Counted from the stretch's first letter, positions 36,905 through 49,947 are shown. The stretch is DNA of 64,000 nt from Impatiens glandulifera (GCF_907164915.1 NC_061863.1:8734340-8798339); one strand, 5' to 3'. Notes: a model not told the origin generated them from the letters alone. Program-made: numbers and translations.

Positions 36905-39010
36905 ATACCCATCAGTTACGTCATTTTATAAGATTATTTCGAAATGTTTCACAAACAGAATATGTGGAGTTTTGGATACGGTTATCTTTAAAAATCAGAT
37001 GTCTTTCATCAAAGGCCATTAAATTTTTGATGTGACGTTGATCGTTAATAAGTGTATGGATAAGGTTAACTTTAGAGACGATAAGTGTGCTTTAGTCAAA
37101 CTCAATATCGAAAATACATATGATAATGTTAATTTGGAGTTATATTTTGATATTATGGGTAGAATGGGTATGAAGGAGAAATAGATCGGATGGATTAGAT
37201 TTTGCGTGTCAACTGCGAAATTCTCCGTTATCGTGAATGGATATTCTAAGGGGGTTTTTGAGAGTTCAAGGGGTATAAGTCAAGGGAACCCTCTTTCCCC
37301 TTTCTTATTTATTATTTTTATATAAGGCCTTTCTAGAATGATATTGTTTTCCGAAAACGCAGGTCAGTTTTGTGGGGTGGAGTGCGGTGCGAAACGATCT
37401 TCGTTCTTTATGTCTCATTAATTTATTGTTTGCAGTGACACTATTTGCATGATTTAAGCTATTGAGAGAAATTTCAAGCACCTCTATGATATCCTCTAGT
37501 TATTTGACGTGTGCTTGAGATTGCGTGTTTAAGTCTAGTATTTTCTTCTCTAAGTCAGTTTCGTATAGGAGAAAGATTGGATTGATATGTATTTTGGGAT
37601 ACTTCCATCTATATATCTCGAGTCCCTTTAGGTGCTAAGGCTAGCTTCAAAACTTCTTAGGATCCGATCATTAGTAAGATGGAGAGGAATCTTCCCATTT
37701 GAAAATGTAAGATTATTTTTAAGGGTAGTCGTTTAGTCCTTATTAATGCCAACTTATATGATGTCTCTATTTGTCCTCCCAAAGTGTGTGACCTTGAACA
37801 TGGAGAGAATTTTGCATAAATTCTTATGGGGATCTTCTAATTTCTCATTTTATCATTTAGTGAGTTGAGATAAAGTTAAATTAATAAAAGAGCATGGGGT
37901 GGGCATCCACAATCTTATGGCTTTCAATAAAGCCTTATTATCTTAATGGTGTAGTAGATTTACATCTAAGCAATAGAGTATTTATGATAAATTGATTAAA
38001 TGTAAATATGGTCAGGATAAGTCTAGTTGATTCACCAAGAAATCATATAGACCCGTGAGATGCAGTATTTAGGGTGGTGTATATGCCATGTGGAATGTTT
38101 ATCGGGAGAATTCAATTTTTATTATGGGTGATAGACGCTCAATTACTTTTTCGATGATACTTGGTGTGGTGGTAAATGTTTTGGTGAATGTTTTCCCCGA
38201 GCTTACTTCTATTTCTATTTGTAGAGATGCTTTGGTAAAAGATATGTTTGACATTCGGTCTAGTAATTTTGTTAACCGTATTAAATATAGAAGAAGATTG
38301 AACAGGGAAGAAAGCATGTCCAACGATAGAGTATTGTTCATGGTTAGATATAAGGGGTTAAACCCGTCTTCTCAGGATTTTATGCGAGGCGTGATCTGAA
38401 TAACTTTTTTGTGGAATATTGTTACATTTTGTTCAATAAGGTCATCCTGATTGATCTTTGTTGGGAAAATTTATGGGAGTCTAAGATGTCTACCGGAATC
38501 TCTATTTTTGGTTGGAGTATTATTCACGGAGAATTTCTCAATGATGATATATGTATGTAAAAAGGCATGACTATTGTGAGTCATTGTCGTATTTGTTATA
38601 AGGAAGTGGAAATGATTTTTCATCTACTTTTACATTGTCACAATATTACAAGTATATGGAGTCTTTGTGGAATTTGACCGGAATATAATAGGTTATGTCG
38701 GAGACCTTCGTTGACTATTAGGAGGCATGGATCGGAGCGACTAAAAGAGCGAGACTTAGAAGATGGATTTATAACACTATTATTTTCTGGTTGGAAATAA
38801 AACGGAAAACATTTAACAACCAAACTAGGTTATTAATGATTATTCACAATGTCATTATCACGACGATATCGGAAATTAGAATTGAAAAACTTATGGATTC
38901 GTGTGAAGCCCTTATTGCTCTTCTTGAAAACCTTCGAGTCAATAAATTATTTTTGTATTTTATTTTTTCTCTCGTTCATGTTGTGGTTTTATCGTTGTGT
39001 GCTTAAACGA
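36905..39010 (+). pseudogene. LINE (non-LTR retrotransposon) RT pseudogene
   Basis: Frame-broken plus-strand segments give an ordered LINE reverse transcriptase: KNQMSFIKGH (about 36995), LVKLNIENTYDNVN (about 37095), KFSVIVNGYSKGVF and SSRGISQGNPLSPFLF (about 37215-37315), a downstream KMERNLP..KCKIIFKGSRLVLIN segment (about 37675-37745), and a zinc-binding RT C-terminus with CRICYKEVEMIFHLLLHC (about 38590-38640). The RT catalytic box is not intact. The endonuclease domain is missing, so this is a 5'-truncated dead copy, the usual fate of LINE insertions. Confidence 0.82.
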
Positions 39011-39217
39011 TTTTTATTTTATTAAAAGTATTATTTTCAAAAAAATATATATATGTTGCAAAATTCAAGTAAACTCTAATTATTTTCCCCATAAATTAAA
39101 CTTATTAAAAATTAACAGAACAACACTCCACCATCATGTGCATCAAGATTAACTTTTTTGATTAATTAGCTATCAAAGATAGTTGACTGACCTGATACGT
39201 CAATAACTTAATATTTT

Positions 39218-39606
39218 TGTTGGAATTAGTTCCAATATTTGTTATTGTGTATTAGTTGTTATCATATAAAGATTAAAACTCAATTAAAGTGATCTATTAT
39301 AGTATAAAGATTATGGGATTATTTAGACATTTATAATAAATATGAGGATATATTTGTGTAGAAGCAGAAATACCATTTATTATTCCATTGATGGGCCGAA
39401 TAATAAATGGGTATAATAGGGCTAGGTCCCTAACCCATATAGATAACTTACCTATTATGTTTCTCTCATCAGACAAAAGGTAAAGGTTGTTCATCTCTCA
39501 AGAACATTCTAGGGCTATCGAGAGAGGGTTAAAAGACTTAAACACATACACATTATTCATTACCGATTCAGGTCCAGATCCAGAACTGGGAGATTGAAGA
39601 TCGAAT
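39218..39606 (+). repeat. LTR copy 1 (TGTTGGAATTAG family)
   Basis: It begins TGTTGGAATTAGTTCC. It shares its whole length with the copy at 40906, including TGTGTATTAGTTGTT, GTGTAGAAGCAGAAATA, CATTAGACAAAAGGTAAAGG-like and CCAGATCCAGAACTGGGAGA words. The right edge is uncertain and no primer-binding site follows. Confidence 0.7.
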
Positions 39607-40505
39607 TGAATTGTTTACTACTATGTTAAAATAACTCTCACTTAACCTAGTTTTTTAGCTAAAGATAAGGATTATGGAAGAATTTAAATCTCTTGGTCTA
39701 CTTTCAAATCTAAGAACAATATAGAGAATGTAAGTTCAAGTTTAATGCAGCCCAATCAATCAATATTATCAAGTTATGGATATCAGGATGATCAAATCAA
39801 ACAAGAACGATACGATGAATTGAAAGTTGATAAATACGTGAAGAAGAGGAGATTGACATGAAAAATGAATTGTTTAAATGATATAGCAATGGCAAATATA
39901 GAAATAGAGAGATTACCGGAGAAGAGAATGCAGAGGAGAAGTTAGCAACATGATAAAAATAATACAAATTTACAAAGAGAATGATTTTTCTACTTGGTAA
40001 GCACCAACTTTATGAATCCACTTGTCGTTCTACAATTTAGCTTTCGAAGCTCCGTATCCAGATCCTTAGTCATACCTTGTATCTCTCACTCTCCGACTAT
40101 ATGACCTAGAAAGAGATAAACAAAAGGAAAAATGAAATGGGAAGTTATGATGAGGCGGGAGCGAGAGAAAAAAAGGGAGCGCGAGTGAGAGCTTGCAAAC
40201 TCATAAATTGCGACATGTTTAAACACCTAAAAAATATTCAGCCGCGTGTGAACATTCTGTTCTATCAAATTCTCATTATATTTTTTTTAAAATAACTGTC
40301 ATTTAAATTAATCACTAAATTTCATTAAATTATTTAATATATAAGTTTTTGTTTCTTTTTATATTACTTAATTTGATGAGGGTAAATTAGTTGGATTTTT
40401 TTAAAATTAATTTTAATATTATTTTTTTTAGGAAAATTCCAAATTTATCTAATATATATTTAGTTATATTTTTTACATATAAATAAATTTAAATCATATA
40501 AATAC

Positions 40506-40542
<37 letters not shown>

Positions 40543-40905
40543 TTTCATATATAATTAATAATTAAACTAATTTATTGAGTTGAAAATAATAATTTAAATT
40601 ATAAAAAAGTTATCATTGATAATAAAGGTTGGTAAAACATATTTTTGGTCTAAATTTTGTCAATGTCATATTTTATTGTAGTGGTTAAAGATCACACTAC
40701 ATATTAATTCACATTACGCAAACATATGTGACAATTGATTGTTTAGTTACGAACTAATGTAACAAAAATCGCTTTAATCCTATGTTAATATAATTGATTG
40801 ACGAACTTGATATAGATATATTTGGAAATGATAACAATATTTTGAACTCTTAAGGTTATAATATACAATTGAAGAAAATATATATATATGACCCAAGTGG
40901 GAGAT
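39607..40905. other. Spacer between LTR copies
   Basis: No retroelement protein is readable. The spacer contains AT-rich sequence and a (TA)n run at 40510-40537. It ends with a polypurine-like GACCCAAGTGGGAGATTG just before the second LTR. Confidence 0.5.
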
Positions 40906-41335
40906 TGTTGAAATTATTTCTAATATTTGGGTACATATATTATTTAATAATTGTGTATTAGTTGTTGTCATATAAATATAAATCTCAATTAAAGTGATCT
41001 ATTAAAATATAAAGATTATAGGCTTATTTAAACATCTATAATAAATATGGGGATATATTTGTGTAGAAGCAGAAATAACATTTATTATTTTATTGATGGG
41101 ACAAATAATAAATAGGTATAGTAGGGATAGGTCCCCAACTCATATAGATAACTACTTATTATGTTTCTCTCATTAGACAAAAGGTAAAGGTTGTTCATCT
41201 CTCAAGAACACTCAAAGGCTATCGATAGAGTGTTGGAAGACTTAAACCCCACCCACATCATTCATTAACGATCTAAGTCCAGATCCAGAACTGGGAGATC
41301 GAAGAAGATTCGAAGAACAACGTAGAACGACTCAA
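40906..41335 (+). repeat. LTR copy 2, preceded by a polypurine tract
   Basis: The LTR-like segment starts TGTTGAAATTATTTC directly after AAGTGGGAGAT, the usual copia arrangement at a 3' LTR. It is in direct orientation with copy 1. The interior of the parent element is lost. Confidence 0.7.
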
Positions 41336-41534
41336 TGAATTGTCGTCATTAAAGATTTAAGTATTTTTCCGTATCTAAAAATTGTCTCAATTTATCGACA
41401 TAAAGTATTAAGATTATAGAACTAAAGAATACAGATTTATACTAAAGACTCTAACTATTTTTCTTTGATCCTATCTAGAGGTCTTTGATGGTCACAACTT
41501 TATTTTAGCTTTTAAATTGATATAAATTCTCATT

Positions 41535-42185
41535 TATTCTTTTTCAGGAAGCAAGTAGGTGCTCACGACCAACAGTAATGACGGAATCGACATATCTTAA
41601 TCGACTAACATTTACCTCACCAAATCTTTTATACGAACAATTACGGTTGACTGTCCTGTTCAAAGTGGTATAGTTATGTAATAAAATTTACATTCAATTT
41701 ATATATTCTTTGTATTTTAAGGGATGATTGTATTGTCATTAGTTTTGGGTGCTCTAGATCATTTGTGTTCCAAGAGTTCAGTATGGGTCGGGTCATGGCA
41801 TAAGATATCTAATAGTATAATGAAAATCAAAACATGATCAGATTCACATCATTCAGATCCATGTGTAGTTATGGGTGCTTTTTTATTTGGTAATTTGATT
41901 GAATTTGTAGCCACTTTTCTTACAATTTTGTTCATTTCCTTGTCTTATTGAATTGTGGTTAGTCTTGGAAAAGGTGGGTCTTATGCAAGAGTGGAAATTT
42001 AATAATTTGTTAACTTTTTTGGATATTTTTCCCAGGGTGGGAGAGGATAAGCAAAAAAAATATCACATTTAAAAAACTCTATTATAATTGATCCAAATTA
42101 TTGTGATCACAATCATGATTGGTCTGAGAAGAGGAATGCAATGCAGTTCAAGGGAGCGATATAAAATATTTAACTGGGAAGAATG
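41535..42185 (+). pseudogene. Polygalacturonase pseudogene fragment
   Basis: Segments match exons 6-10 of the gene at 29262-31729 in order: GTGCTCACGACCAACA followed by a GTAATG donor (about 41560), a shortened NTDGIGI exon (about 41580-41670), DDCIVISFG with a frame-broken GHGIS end (about 41723-41805), a SLGKGG remnant (about 41962), and the NSIIIDPNYC exon with a broken GGRG start (42035-42150). Stops, frameshifts and missing exons show a dead relative about 10 kb from the intact gene, probably an old tandem duplicate. Confidence 0.85.
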
Positions 42186-42439
42186 TCAATTTTATTTATA
42201 AAGTTGGATGAAAATGTCAAATTTGTTTATTAAGTTGTAAAATTCTATTGTTTATACAAATTTTTTTAAAAGTGTCAAAAACCTAACCGATTAAAATATA
42301 GTCATATTGTCATTGACATGTCATATCCAAGTATTATGTTTATATATATTATTTTTATAATAAAATCTTCCAATTCAAACGGACCTTATCATTATAAAAA
42401 AAAATTGAAGTGAATAAAATTAAAAATAATATAATCTCA

Positions 42440-43880
42440 TTTGTATCTAATACCATTAATACAACTCCACAACTTACCAATTAAGATCTTCTGCTACCGA
42501 TTGCTGTGTTCCCCTGTGGCGGACCAATCAGATTGCAGCATTATTATTTTAATAAGAAATCAATCTGGGGAGGAGACGGAGGGAGGGAGAATCCAGAATC
42601 CGGGTTTCGGCCCGGGTTCACATAAGACGCCGTTAACGGCAGCGCCTGTTAACGCCCGGAAATGAATATAATAATCATATAGCACCCAGATAACATATCT
42701 TCACTCAGAGCAACGTGTTAGAGGGAAGGGTGACATGCGGTGGGAGCGAAGATTTACACGCCCGTTGTCCTGACCCTCATATAAACCCCCCATACCCACC
42801 CATGAGAAGACCGCCTGCCGTTCATGAAAATACACTTACCCGTCTATGTAAAGACCAAAATGACATGTATTTTATATTTCCGTTTATTAATTATTAATTT
42901 AATTTATTAAAAAACACATGCAGCGATATAATATTCGCTTCAATTAATTCATTCATTTTTTTCCTCGGAATTTTATTTAATTTTTTATTTCATTTTTTTG
43001 GCTTAAAGACCCTCAGGGGCGAAGATATATTTGCTTCAATTAATTTTAATAATTATATTTCCGTTTATTAAATATTAATTCAATTAATTCATATTTTTTT
43101 TAATTAATTTTAATTAATTTTAATTAATTTTTTTATTTAATTTTTTTTGCCTCGAGACCCTCTGGAGCGAAGATATATTTGCTTCAATTAATTTTAATAA
43201 AAGCATCATGTAAACCCCCTAACCCACCCATGCGAAGACCGCCTGCCTGCCATGGAAAGACACTTACCCGTGCATGTGAAGACCAAAATGACATGGATTT
43301 TATATTTCCGTTTATTAAATATTAATTTAATTTATTAAAAATCACATGCAGCAACCGAACAAATCTTCGCCTCAATTACTTGGCTATTTTATTTTTATTA
43401 ATTTTATATTTCCGTTTATTAATAAATGTTAATTCAATTAATTTAAAATGACATGCAGTAAACGACCAAATATTCGCTTTAATTTTGTTTTTCGAGGAGA
43501 CGATTGAAAGCGAAGATTTCTTCTTTTCAATTATTTTTAGCCTGACGTTCATGTAAAACGCCCTCCCCTCCCATGAGAAGCCAACTTGCCTGTCATGTAA
43601 ATTCACTTACCCGTGCATTTACATCCCGCGAATAAATCTTCGCTTCGAATATCAGGTTTTTTTTAAATTTATTTTTTTCATTTTTTTAAGAAGTTACGAT
43701 GTCGAACGAATATTTATTCGCTTCCATTACTAGTTGATATAATTTCCATTTCCCGCTACAATCCCACTGGATTTTCATAAGCAACTGTTCATATTCTTCT
43801 CTCTCTATCTCCCGGCGATAATCCAAACACTGAACGTCGAAACCCTAGATATTTCGTTTATACTACAAGGATTTCTTCTG
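42440..43880 (+). promoter_or_regulatory. Upstream region of Ulp1-like gene A with palindromes and composite repeats
   Basis: It has a CCAAT word (about 42523), a GC-rich stretch with the perfect palindrome GCCGTTAACGGC (42629-42640), then three rounds of a composite repeat. Each round has a GCGAA-N6-TTCGC-type palindrome (for example near 42930, 43018, 43155, 43623 and 43695) and a block with ACCCACCCATGAGAAGACC and ACTTACCCGTGCATGTGAAG (about 42778, 43205 and 43549), with TATATTTCCGTTTATTAA between. The CT-rich CTTCTCTCTCTATCTCCC at about 43795 resembles a plant 5' UTR of the gene starting at 43884. Confidence 0.5.
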
Positions 43881-43883
43881 AAG

Positions 43884-46800
43884 ATGTCAGGGAACCAAGG
43901 CAACAACATGGAAGTGGATCCCATCGACTCCCGAGAGGTCGTCTTGCAAGTTTGTAGGAGCATAAACGAAAACGAAACTGCACCCACTCCTGCATCCAAC
44001 GTCAATCCCAACAATAAACCAGAGAGGTATGTTAATCTTATTGTGTTTATACTAATTTTACACATGTTTATTCAATTTATTTCGTTGAATACTGATTTAT
44101 GCTATCCCACCAAAAATAATGACTTCGAGGTTTAATAACTTTACATATGAAAGGAAGAGGAAGAGAAATCCGAAGACAAATACTATGTCGTCATCGACTG
44201 CTGAATCAGTTTCCACAGTTGCTGTCGAAGCTACTGATGTTGCTGCAGGTACTACCCATTTTGATGAGATTTTACCACCACCTTTTCCCCCTAAAAAAAA
44301 ACCCAATGTTATTCCTACCTCCACTCCAACAGTCGATGAAGAGTTACCCGAACCACCCCCAGAAACCACTAATATTTCTCTGTGTACTACCCCCTTCGAT
44401 GAAGAGTTACCACCATCTCCCCCAAAAACCAAAACCATCAAGAAACGTAAACGGACATTTCTAACAAGATCATCACCTCATGGCCTCGCTCAACTGATTC
44501 CTAAATTGAGCGTACAACAGAGGGAAGCCGTGAAGGAAATCGGGTTTGGTTCTCTTCTTACAATGGGCGTCTCCAAGTGCCTGGCTCATTTTTCCAGACA
44601 CGTAATCTAATGTTTTGACCCGGATAGGAGTTCTCTGGTATTGTCCAACGGTGATGAGATCCTTATCGATGAAGATCTCGTACAGCTCGTGATGAACCTC
44701 CCTAGAGGGGCAATGAACGTAGTCGAGTCCGTTGGGGGGGACAAGACTAAGGACCCTGATTATTTTAATTTCTTGAGGGATTGGAAGACCAGATGGACCG
44801 GGGAAGACTCAAAAGCTCCCGAAACACTTTCGATTATCCCCAAGATATTAAGTAACACAAGTGCAGACAACGATTTCAAAATCGACTTCGTTGTCTTTGT
44901 TGTCTCAAGTTTTTTATGTCCAGTTCAAAATTCACGAGCCAGGTAAACATGTATTCAAACCTATTATATATCTAATTGTATTTGTGAATACTGACACATG
45001 TATTTTTTTTTCATTTCAGGTTCAAAATTCTCAAATCCTTAATGGAGGTTGATAACATAAAGGAACTGAACTGGTGCCACTTCACACTACAACGATTGGT
45101 TGACAGTGTCAGAAGTTGGAAAGAAAAAGCAAGTAAAGATAAAAATCCATATTTCGATGGACCTATAACCCTTTTATCGGTAACTATTCTTGCCTCTCTT
45201 ATATATGATTTATAGATATGTAATATTTTCTAACAAGTTTCTCATTCCTTTACTCCAGATTTGCTACCTAGATGGTGTTTTTGTGGAAGGTGAACGTATC
45301 CCCTACGAAAGAAAATTTCCAATAATCTCTTGTTGGGATGACGTCACCGTGTTAGAGTTTACCAATTTAGAAGTTCGTGCCGGTGGTTTTGGGCTGGGCA
45401 GGGCAAGGGCGCGCCTTGTAGTTAAACAACCCGAGAATCCAGTTGACTCGGTTGAAGTAAAAGAAGACGATAATGAGGTATGTGGAAACAAGAAATTGAC
45501 TCCCATTGTTCTTTATTATCCTGTTTTCAAGATTAATGAAATCTGTTTTTCATAATGTACAGATGTTGACATCCAAAATCCTGCAAACTTTTAAAGATAC
45601 AGCCCAACAGCTTAATTACCTATCAGGGGAGTTGGAGAAACGCAACATCGATCCGAAGCCCTTTTTTGAGGCCGGTTTCCTAAACCTCAGAGAGTTTGAG
45701 GGGTTCATGAAACACTTGAAGTTGGTGAACGATGGCGAGGTGCGTGTAGGTGTGGAAGATCCTCCAAGTGAGGCACTTGGGGATACTTTACAGTGTGCGG
45801 GCTTTAAAATCAATAGTCCACAGGTTGAATACCCCTGTGAGAATGCAGTGGAGGACAATGCAGACAATCCACCAGCAAGGGTTGAACTGAATGATTTTGA
45901 GGATGCAGTGATGGCAAATCAAGAAAATCCAGCAGATCACGTTGAACCTAATGATCTCGATGATGCCGTTCTGCACAATGAAGCTCCGTCACCCCCTGTG
46001 CAACCGAAAGATGTTGAGGATGTAGGTCAGGACATTGAAGATGAATCACTACTTCTTGAACAGGAAGATGTAGAGGCTGCATTTCAGCACATTCAAGCCA
46101 AGTCAACCCCTCCTCAACAGGACGAACCTGAGGATGCAGTTCTGCCAAACAAAGATGACTCACCCAGTGTTGAACCAACTGATCATGAGGGTGAAGGGAA
46201 GGAACCGGATGAGGCACACAAAGTGCAGACACCCACTGTTGAAGACGATGATCAGGGTGAAGGGAAGGAACATGTTGAGGAACCCAAATCTCAGCATGTT
46301 GAACTAAATGATCAGGGTGCAGGGAAGGAAAATGTTGCGGAACCCCAAGCTCAGTCTGTTGCACCAAGTGATCAGGGTGAAGGCAAGGAACAAGCTGAGT
46401 CTTCTAAGGCCGTTGAATCTTCTGAAGATGAAGATGAAGGTGATGGGGGGGACGCATCAACATTAGAGAATATCCCAAGAGGAAGATCTCAAAAATTCCC
46501 GTGCACCTTCGATCCCCTTACATGCAACAGGTTGCGGATATGTTGGACCACAAAATAACCAACAAGGAACAGAGATTCGCCGATTTTGTGTTTGATGAAG
46601 ACCTGCCTCCATCGTAAGTTACTTCGCATGCTTTTAGAAATTTGAAATATGAAATTAGTTAGTTATGGTCTTCTAACTGAATCTATTTTGCAGTGACGTT
46701 CTGTACGAAGGTGCACCGGGTAATATCACCCGTCAGCTATTTCGTACAATGAAAATGGGTGAAGAAATTGCAAGCGAAGTGTTGGACGCTTGGTCCATAA

Positions 46801-47647
46801 TTGTGCACTCCAAATGCCGTAGGTTGCCAAGGCATGAACCACGAATAATTTGTTTTTCATTAATTTCACATATAAGTGCTTCTCTTGTTTTGTTCTACGT
46901 ATCCTTCAATGTTCATGACTTTGAGTCTCCACCCTTATTTTGCAGGTTAGTCTGCAGCATGATATTCTCTTATTTTGCCAAGCCCTTGAAGAAGACATGA
47001 GAAACTACCATGTCACAAAAGAAGACCTCATCTTCGCTGACCTGGTATGTACATATCCCTCAATTCCAAGTAACGAGAATGCCATAAAATAATAAATGTT
47101 TATGTTATTTTTGCAGATACTCCTACCTGTCGTCATTTACCAACATTTCTTTCTTGTGTGTGTGAATATCAAAAACTCCAACATCACTGTACTAGACAAC
47201 TCCGGTCGTCCGCCTCGAATGAAAATTTTCGAGAAGTATGTACAATTGAGTAGACAACTAGAAGGTTTTTCGACTTTCTTGGAAAGGCAAGGCATACAAA
47301 GAATGGCGGAAAAGGTTAAGAAATACAGGATCTTTGCCCCAAAGCTGCCTTGGCAAGACCAAACCAACAAGAAAGACTGTGGGGTATATTTAATGAGACA
47401 TATGGAAACATATAGAGGAGTGACGAAGGGTTGGTCTATTGACATCAACGATAATAATGTAAGTGTTATACCATATGTTATTCTCTGACATTTAACAATT
47501 TGAAATGTTCTTATACTTTCTCTTTTTCTTTTGAAGGCCGAAGAAGCTTTGAGTACATTGAGAATAAAATATTTATACAGAATTCTTATGTCGGAGCACA
47601 ATGTCAATAGGTTTCAATTAAAGACTGCAATTAGATCAAGATATTAG
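43884..47647 (+). pseudogene. Ulp1-like (C48) cysteine peptidase gene A, transposon type
   Basis: Spliced exons are 43884-44026, 44130-44942, 45020-45179, 45259-45477, 45563-about 46612, about 46694-?, 46946-47044, 47117-47458 and 47537-47647. The N-terminal domain has FGSLLTMGVSKCLAHFSR, VLSNGDEILIDEDLVQLV and NLPRG, known from plant Ulp1-fusion proteins of transposons. A long acidic repeat-rich middle follows (45750-46450, with DQGEGKE-type repeats). The C-terminal peptidase shows the expected His (YQHFFLVCVN), Asp (ITVLDNS), Gln/Asn region (PWQDQTNK) and catalytic Cys (KDCGVYLMRHME). Two lesions are visible: an in-frame TAA at 44608-44610, and a frameshift at the G7 run 46445-46451, where one more G would restore the frame. 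Family members deconjugate SUMO-like tags; this copy's activity is doubtful. Confidence 0.85.
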
Positions 47648-47827
47648 AGATTTGTATGTGTTATACGGAATTATACTTGTACAATAATTCTTATGTTTAC
47701 ACAGGTCAATTGAGATATTTTTAATGTATGGATGTTTGATATGTAATTATAACTTATAATGTATTGATGTTTGATATGTCTTCTTGTACCCATACTTTTA
47801 AAATAAAAAACGAGGTTAATTTTGTAA

Positions 47828-48300
47828 GTGTATTTTTTAAAATTCTTAAACGAAGATATATTCTTAACTTCTAGTTTTGAAGTTTATAAACGAAGATATA
47901 TTCTTATGTCTTCTTGTGCCCATATTTATAAAACCATAAACGAAGATATATTCTTATGCCATCTTGTGCCCCTATTCTTAACTATATATTTTCGAATTCC
48001 TAAACGAAGATATCTTCTTATGTTTGTTTTTGGTGTAATCCATATTTTGAAAATAAGAGACGAAGATATCTTCTTCAATATATGTTTGCAAATTCATTAA
48101 CGAAGATATCCTCTTAACTATAAATTTTCAAATTCCTAAACGAAGATATCTTCTTATGTTATTTTTTGGTGTAATCCACATTTTGAAATTAAGAGACGAA
48201 GATATCTACTTAAATATATGTTTGTCAATTCCTAGACGAATATATATTCGTAACTACATGAACTAAAAATTATAATACGAAGATATATTCGCAACATGTA
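47828..48300. repeat. Array of ACGAAGATATCTTC palindromes
   Basis: About ten copies of AAACGAAGATATATTCTTA or ACGAAGATATCTTCTTA at 40-70-bp spacing (47848, 47890, 47940, 48004, 48060, 48100, 48139, 48195, 48236, 48278). They are separated by TGTCTTCTTGTGCCCATATT or TTTTTGGTGTAATCCA spacers. It begins about 180 bp after the stop of gene A and ends before the next gene. Confidence 0.85.
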
Positions 48301-48522
48301 ATGCCCCTACCGGAGTTCTGTATTGATGTCAATTCAAGAATGAAAACTCATTTATTACTTCAACTACTGCTGTATCAAGATCATCACTCTCATACCCTCA
48401 CTCTCACTCTCACTCTCACACTACACTCTCACTCTCACCTCTCTCTCTGTTTTGACTCTTTCCTTCCCAAATCTCTATCTACCGGTGTCTTTCCTTCAGT
48501 CATTTAGTGTAAAACTCATAAG
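48301..48522 (+). promoter_or_regulatory. Leader region with CT-rich microsatellite
   Basis: A CTCTCA/CACTCT run at about 48385-48450 lies just upstream of the ATG at 48523. It resembles a plant 5' UTR. No TATA box is certain. Confidence 0.45.
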
Positions 48523-49688
48523 ATGGATGTAGAGATGGACCCAGACATGCTGGTTTTATCGCCGCAACAGCTGGAGCGATACTTAAGTCTGATCAACGAT
48601 GACCCTGTCCCTTTTAGTGTCTATCATGTAGATGAGATTCTACCTCTATTACGAATAAACGTTAACGACGGACTGATGGCCCACATGCAAAACAGATGGA
48701 ATACGGACTCTCGTTCTTTTGTTATTGGGGAAATGCACATATGCCCGACGATAGAGGACTTTGCTTCAATCCTTAGGTGTGGTAGTCTTGCACTCATGAT
48801 TTTGCCTGTCCATCAAGATCCTCATATGGCCGTCCACATTTGCGACAGCTTCTATGGATGTACAATGTTTGATGCTCTTTTGTTTACCCTCCAACATGGA
48901 TTTCTCAATATGACAAACATAGACGAGTACATTTGGCGTGTCCAGAGAGCTGAGAGGACCATCAACCACACACAAAGCAAACTGATCATGCTTGTGGTTC
49001 TGGCTCATTTTTTTTATGTCCGGCTGCAGGACGACGGCCTTCGGAAAGGATCCTGCAGGTAGTTCCTGCACTGATGGGAAACGCCCCAAACCTGGCTAGC
49101 CTGGTACTTGCTGAGACATTACTTGGTCTTAACGAATTTGTTCCCGAGGAAAACAACTATTCTCGCCGTGGATCACCTTTGGTTCTATACCTCTGGTTGT
49201 TAGACAAGTTGCATTGGTTGCCCCGTCCTTCAATTCCCTACACTTCCTTTGCCAATCTACAAGTGCAAATGGTCAATGGACTCGTGCCTCCGAATTTTAT
49301 TTCGGATATTCACCCAATTAGGTTCATTGTTCCGTGGTATCTCTTTACTGAAATGTTGTACGAGATGAGGGGTTCTCCATTCATCATTTTGTTGGGCCTT
49401 GAGGGAACTACCTCCTACTGCACAACTGTCATATACAGACAATTTGGCCTACGGAATTCCCTACCTTCAAATGGACACAATCCTCCGGAGGACTTCATGC
49501 TTACTCCTCACCATCTTTACTTAGAGTACGCATCAATAATTGAAAATTCTTTGACGGTTTTAATCCCCAACCGATGGATCAATGCTGTGAACGAAGTCAT
49601 TCAGCTATACATTCCACCCGTCATCGAACATGAGGTCGTGTCGCTGACAGGACCGATAGACGAGTCATCCTCTCATGAATCAGACTAG
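48523..49688 (+). pseudogene. DUF7745 / plant-mobile-domain-like gene with a frameshift
   Basis: A single-exon frame from ATG 48523 (MDVEMDPDMLVLSPQQ) runs 180 codons to a TAG at 49060. A second frame covers about 49016-49688, ending SSHESD. Together they read like the DUF7745/plant-mobile-domain family found in plant transposons: RWNTDSRSFVIGEMHICPTI then EDFASIL (a beta-strand plus helix block), later NLASLVLAETLLGLN and LVLYLWLLDKLHWLP. The break lies at a T8 run (49008-49015); one more T would join the frames. The role of this family is unknown in detail. The gene sits between the two Ulp1-like genes on the same strand, consistent with one large element. Confidence 0.7.
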
Positions 49689-49947
49689 AGCTTCATTTGT
49701 ATTGTTGAAAATCTATATTGTTGGTTAATCTGTGCAGTACTTATGTAAACGGATTATGGAATGTTTTTGTGTATTCAACAATATTATGAAGTTATGTTTG
49801 ATTATAGTCTGAAGTTATATTTTACATTATGTAGTTAGTTTATTCTGGAGTGATATAAATCGAATCATTGTCGTTATGTTTGATTCTTTGATTGCAATTT
49901 GGATGTCATGATCAATTCAAAGTATAATGTAAAACAACTGATCTGTT

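Noticed and set aside
36679..36912. Long NININ/YLYLY open frames on both strands
   Set aside because: They are translations of the (ATAAAT)n microsatellite, which has no stops in those frames.
39218..41335. One intact LTR element bounded by the two LTR copies
   Set aside because: No primer-binding site follows copy 1, and the 1.3-kb interior has no gag or pol reading, so a complete element is not supported.
45948..46367. Minus-strand His/Gln-rich 139-codon frame
   Set aside because: Antisense to the acidic repeat region of Ulp1-like gene A; repeat periodicity explains the lack of stops.
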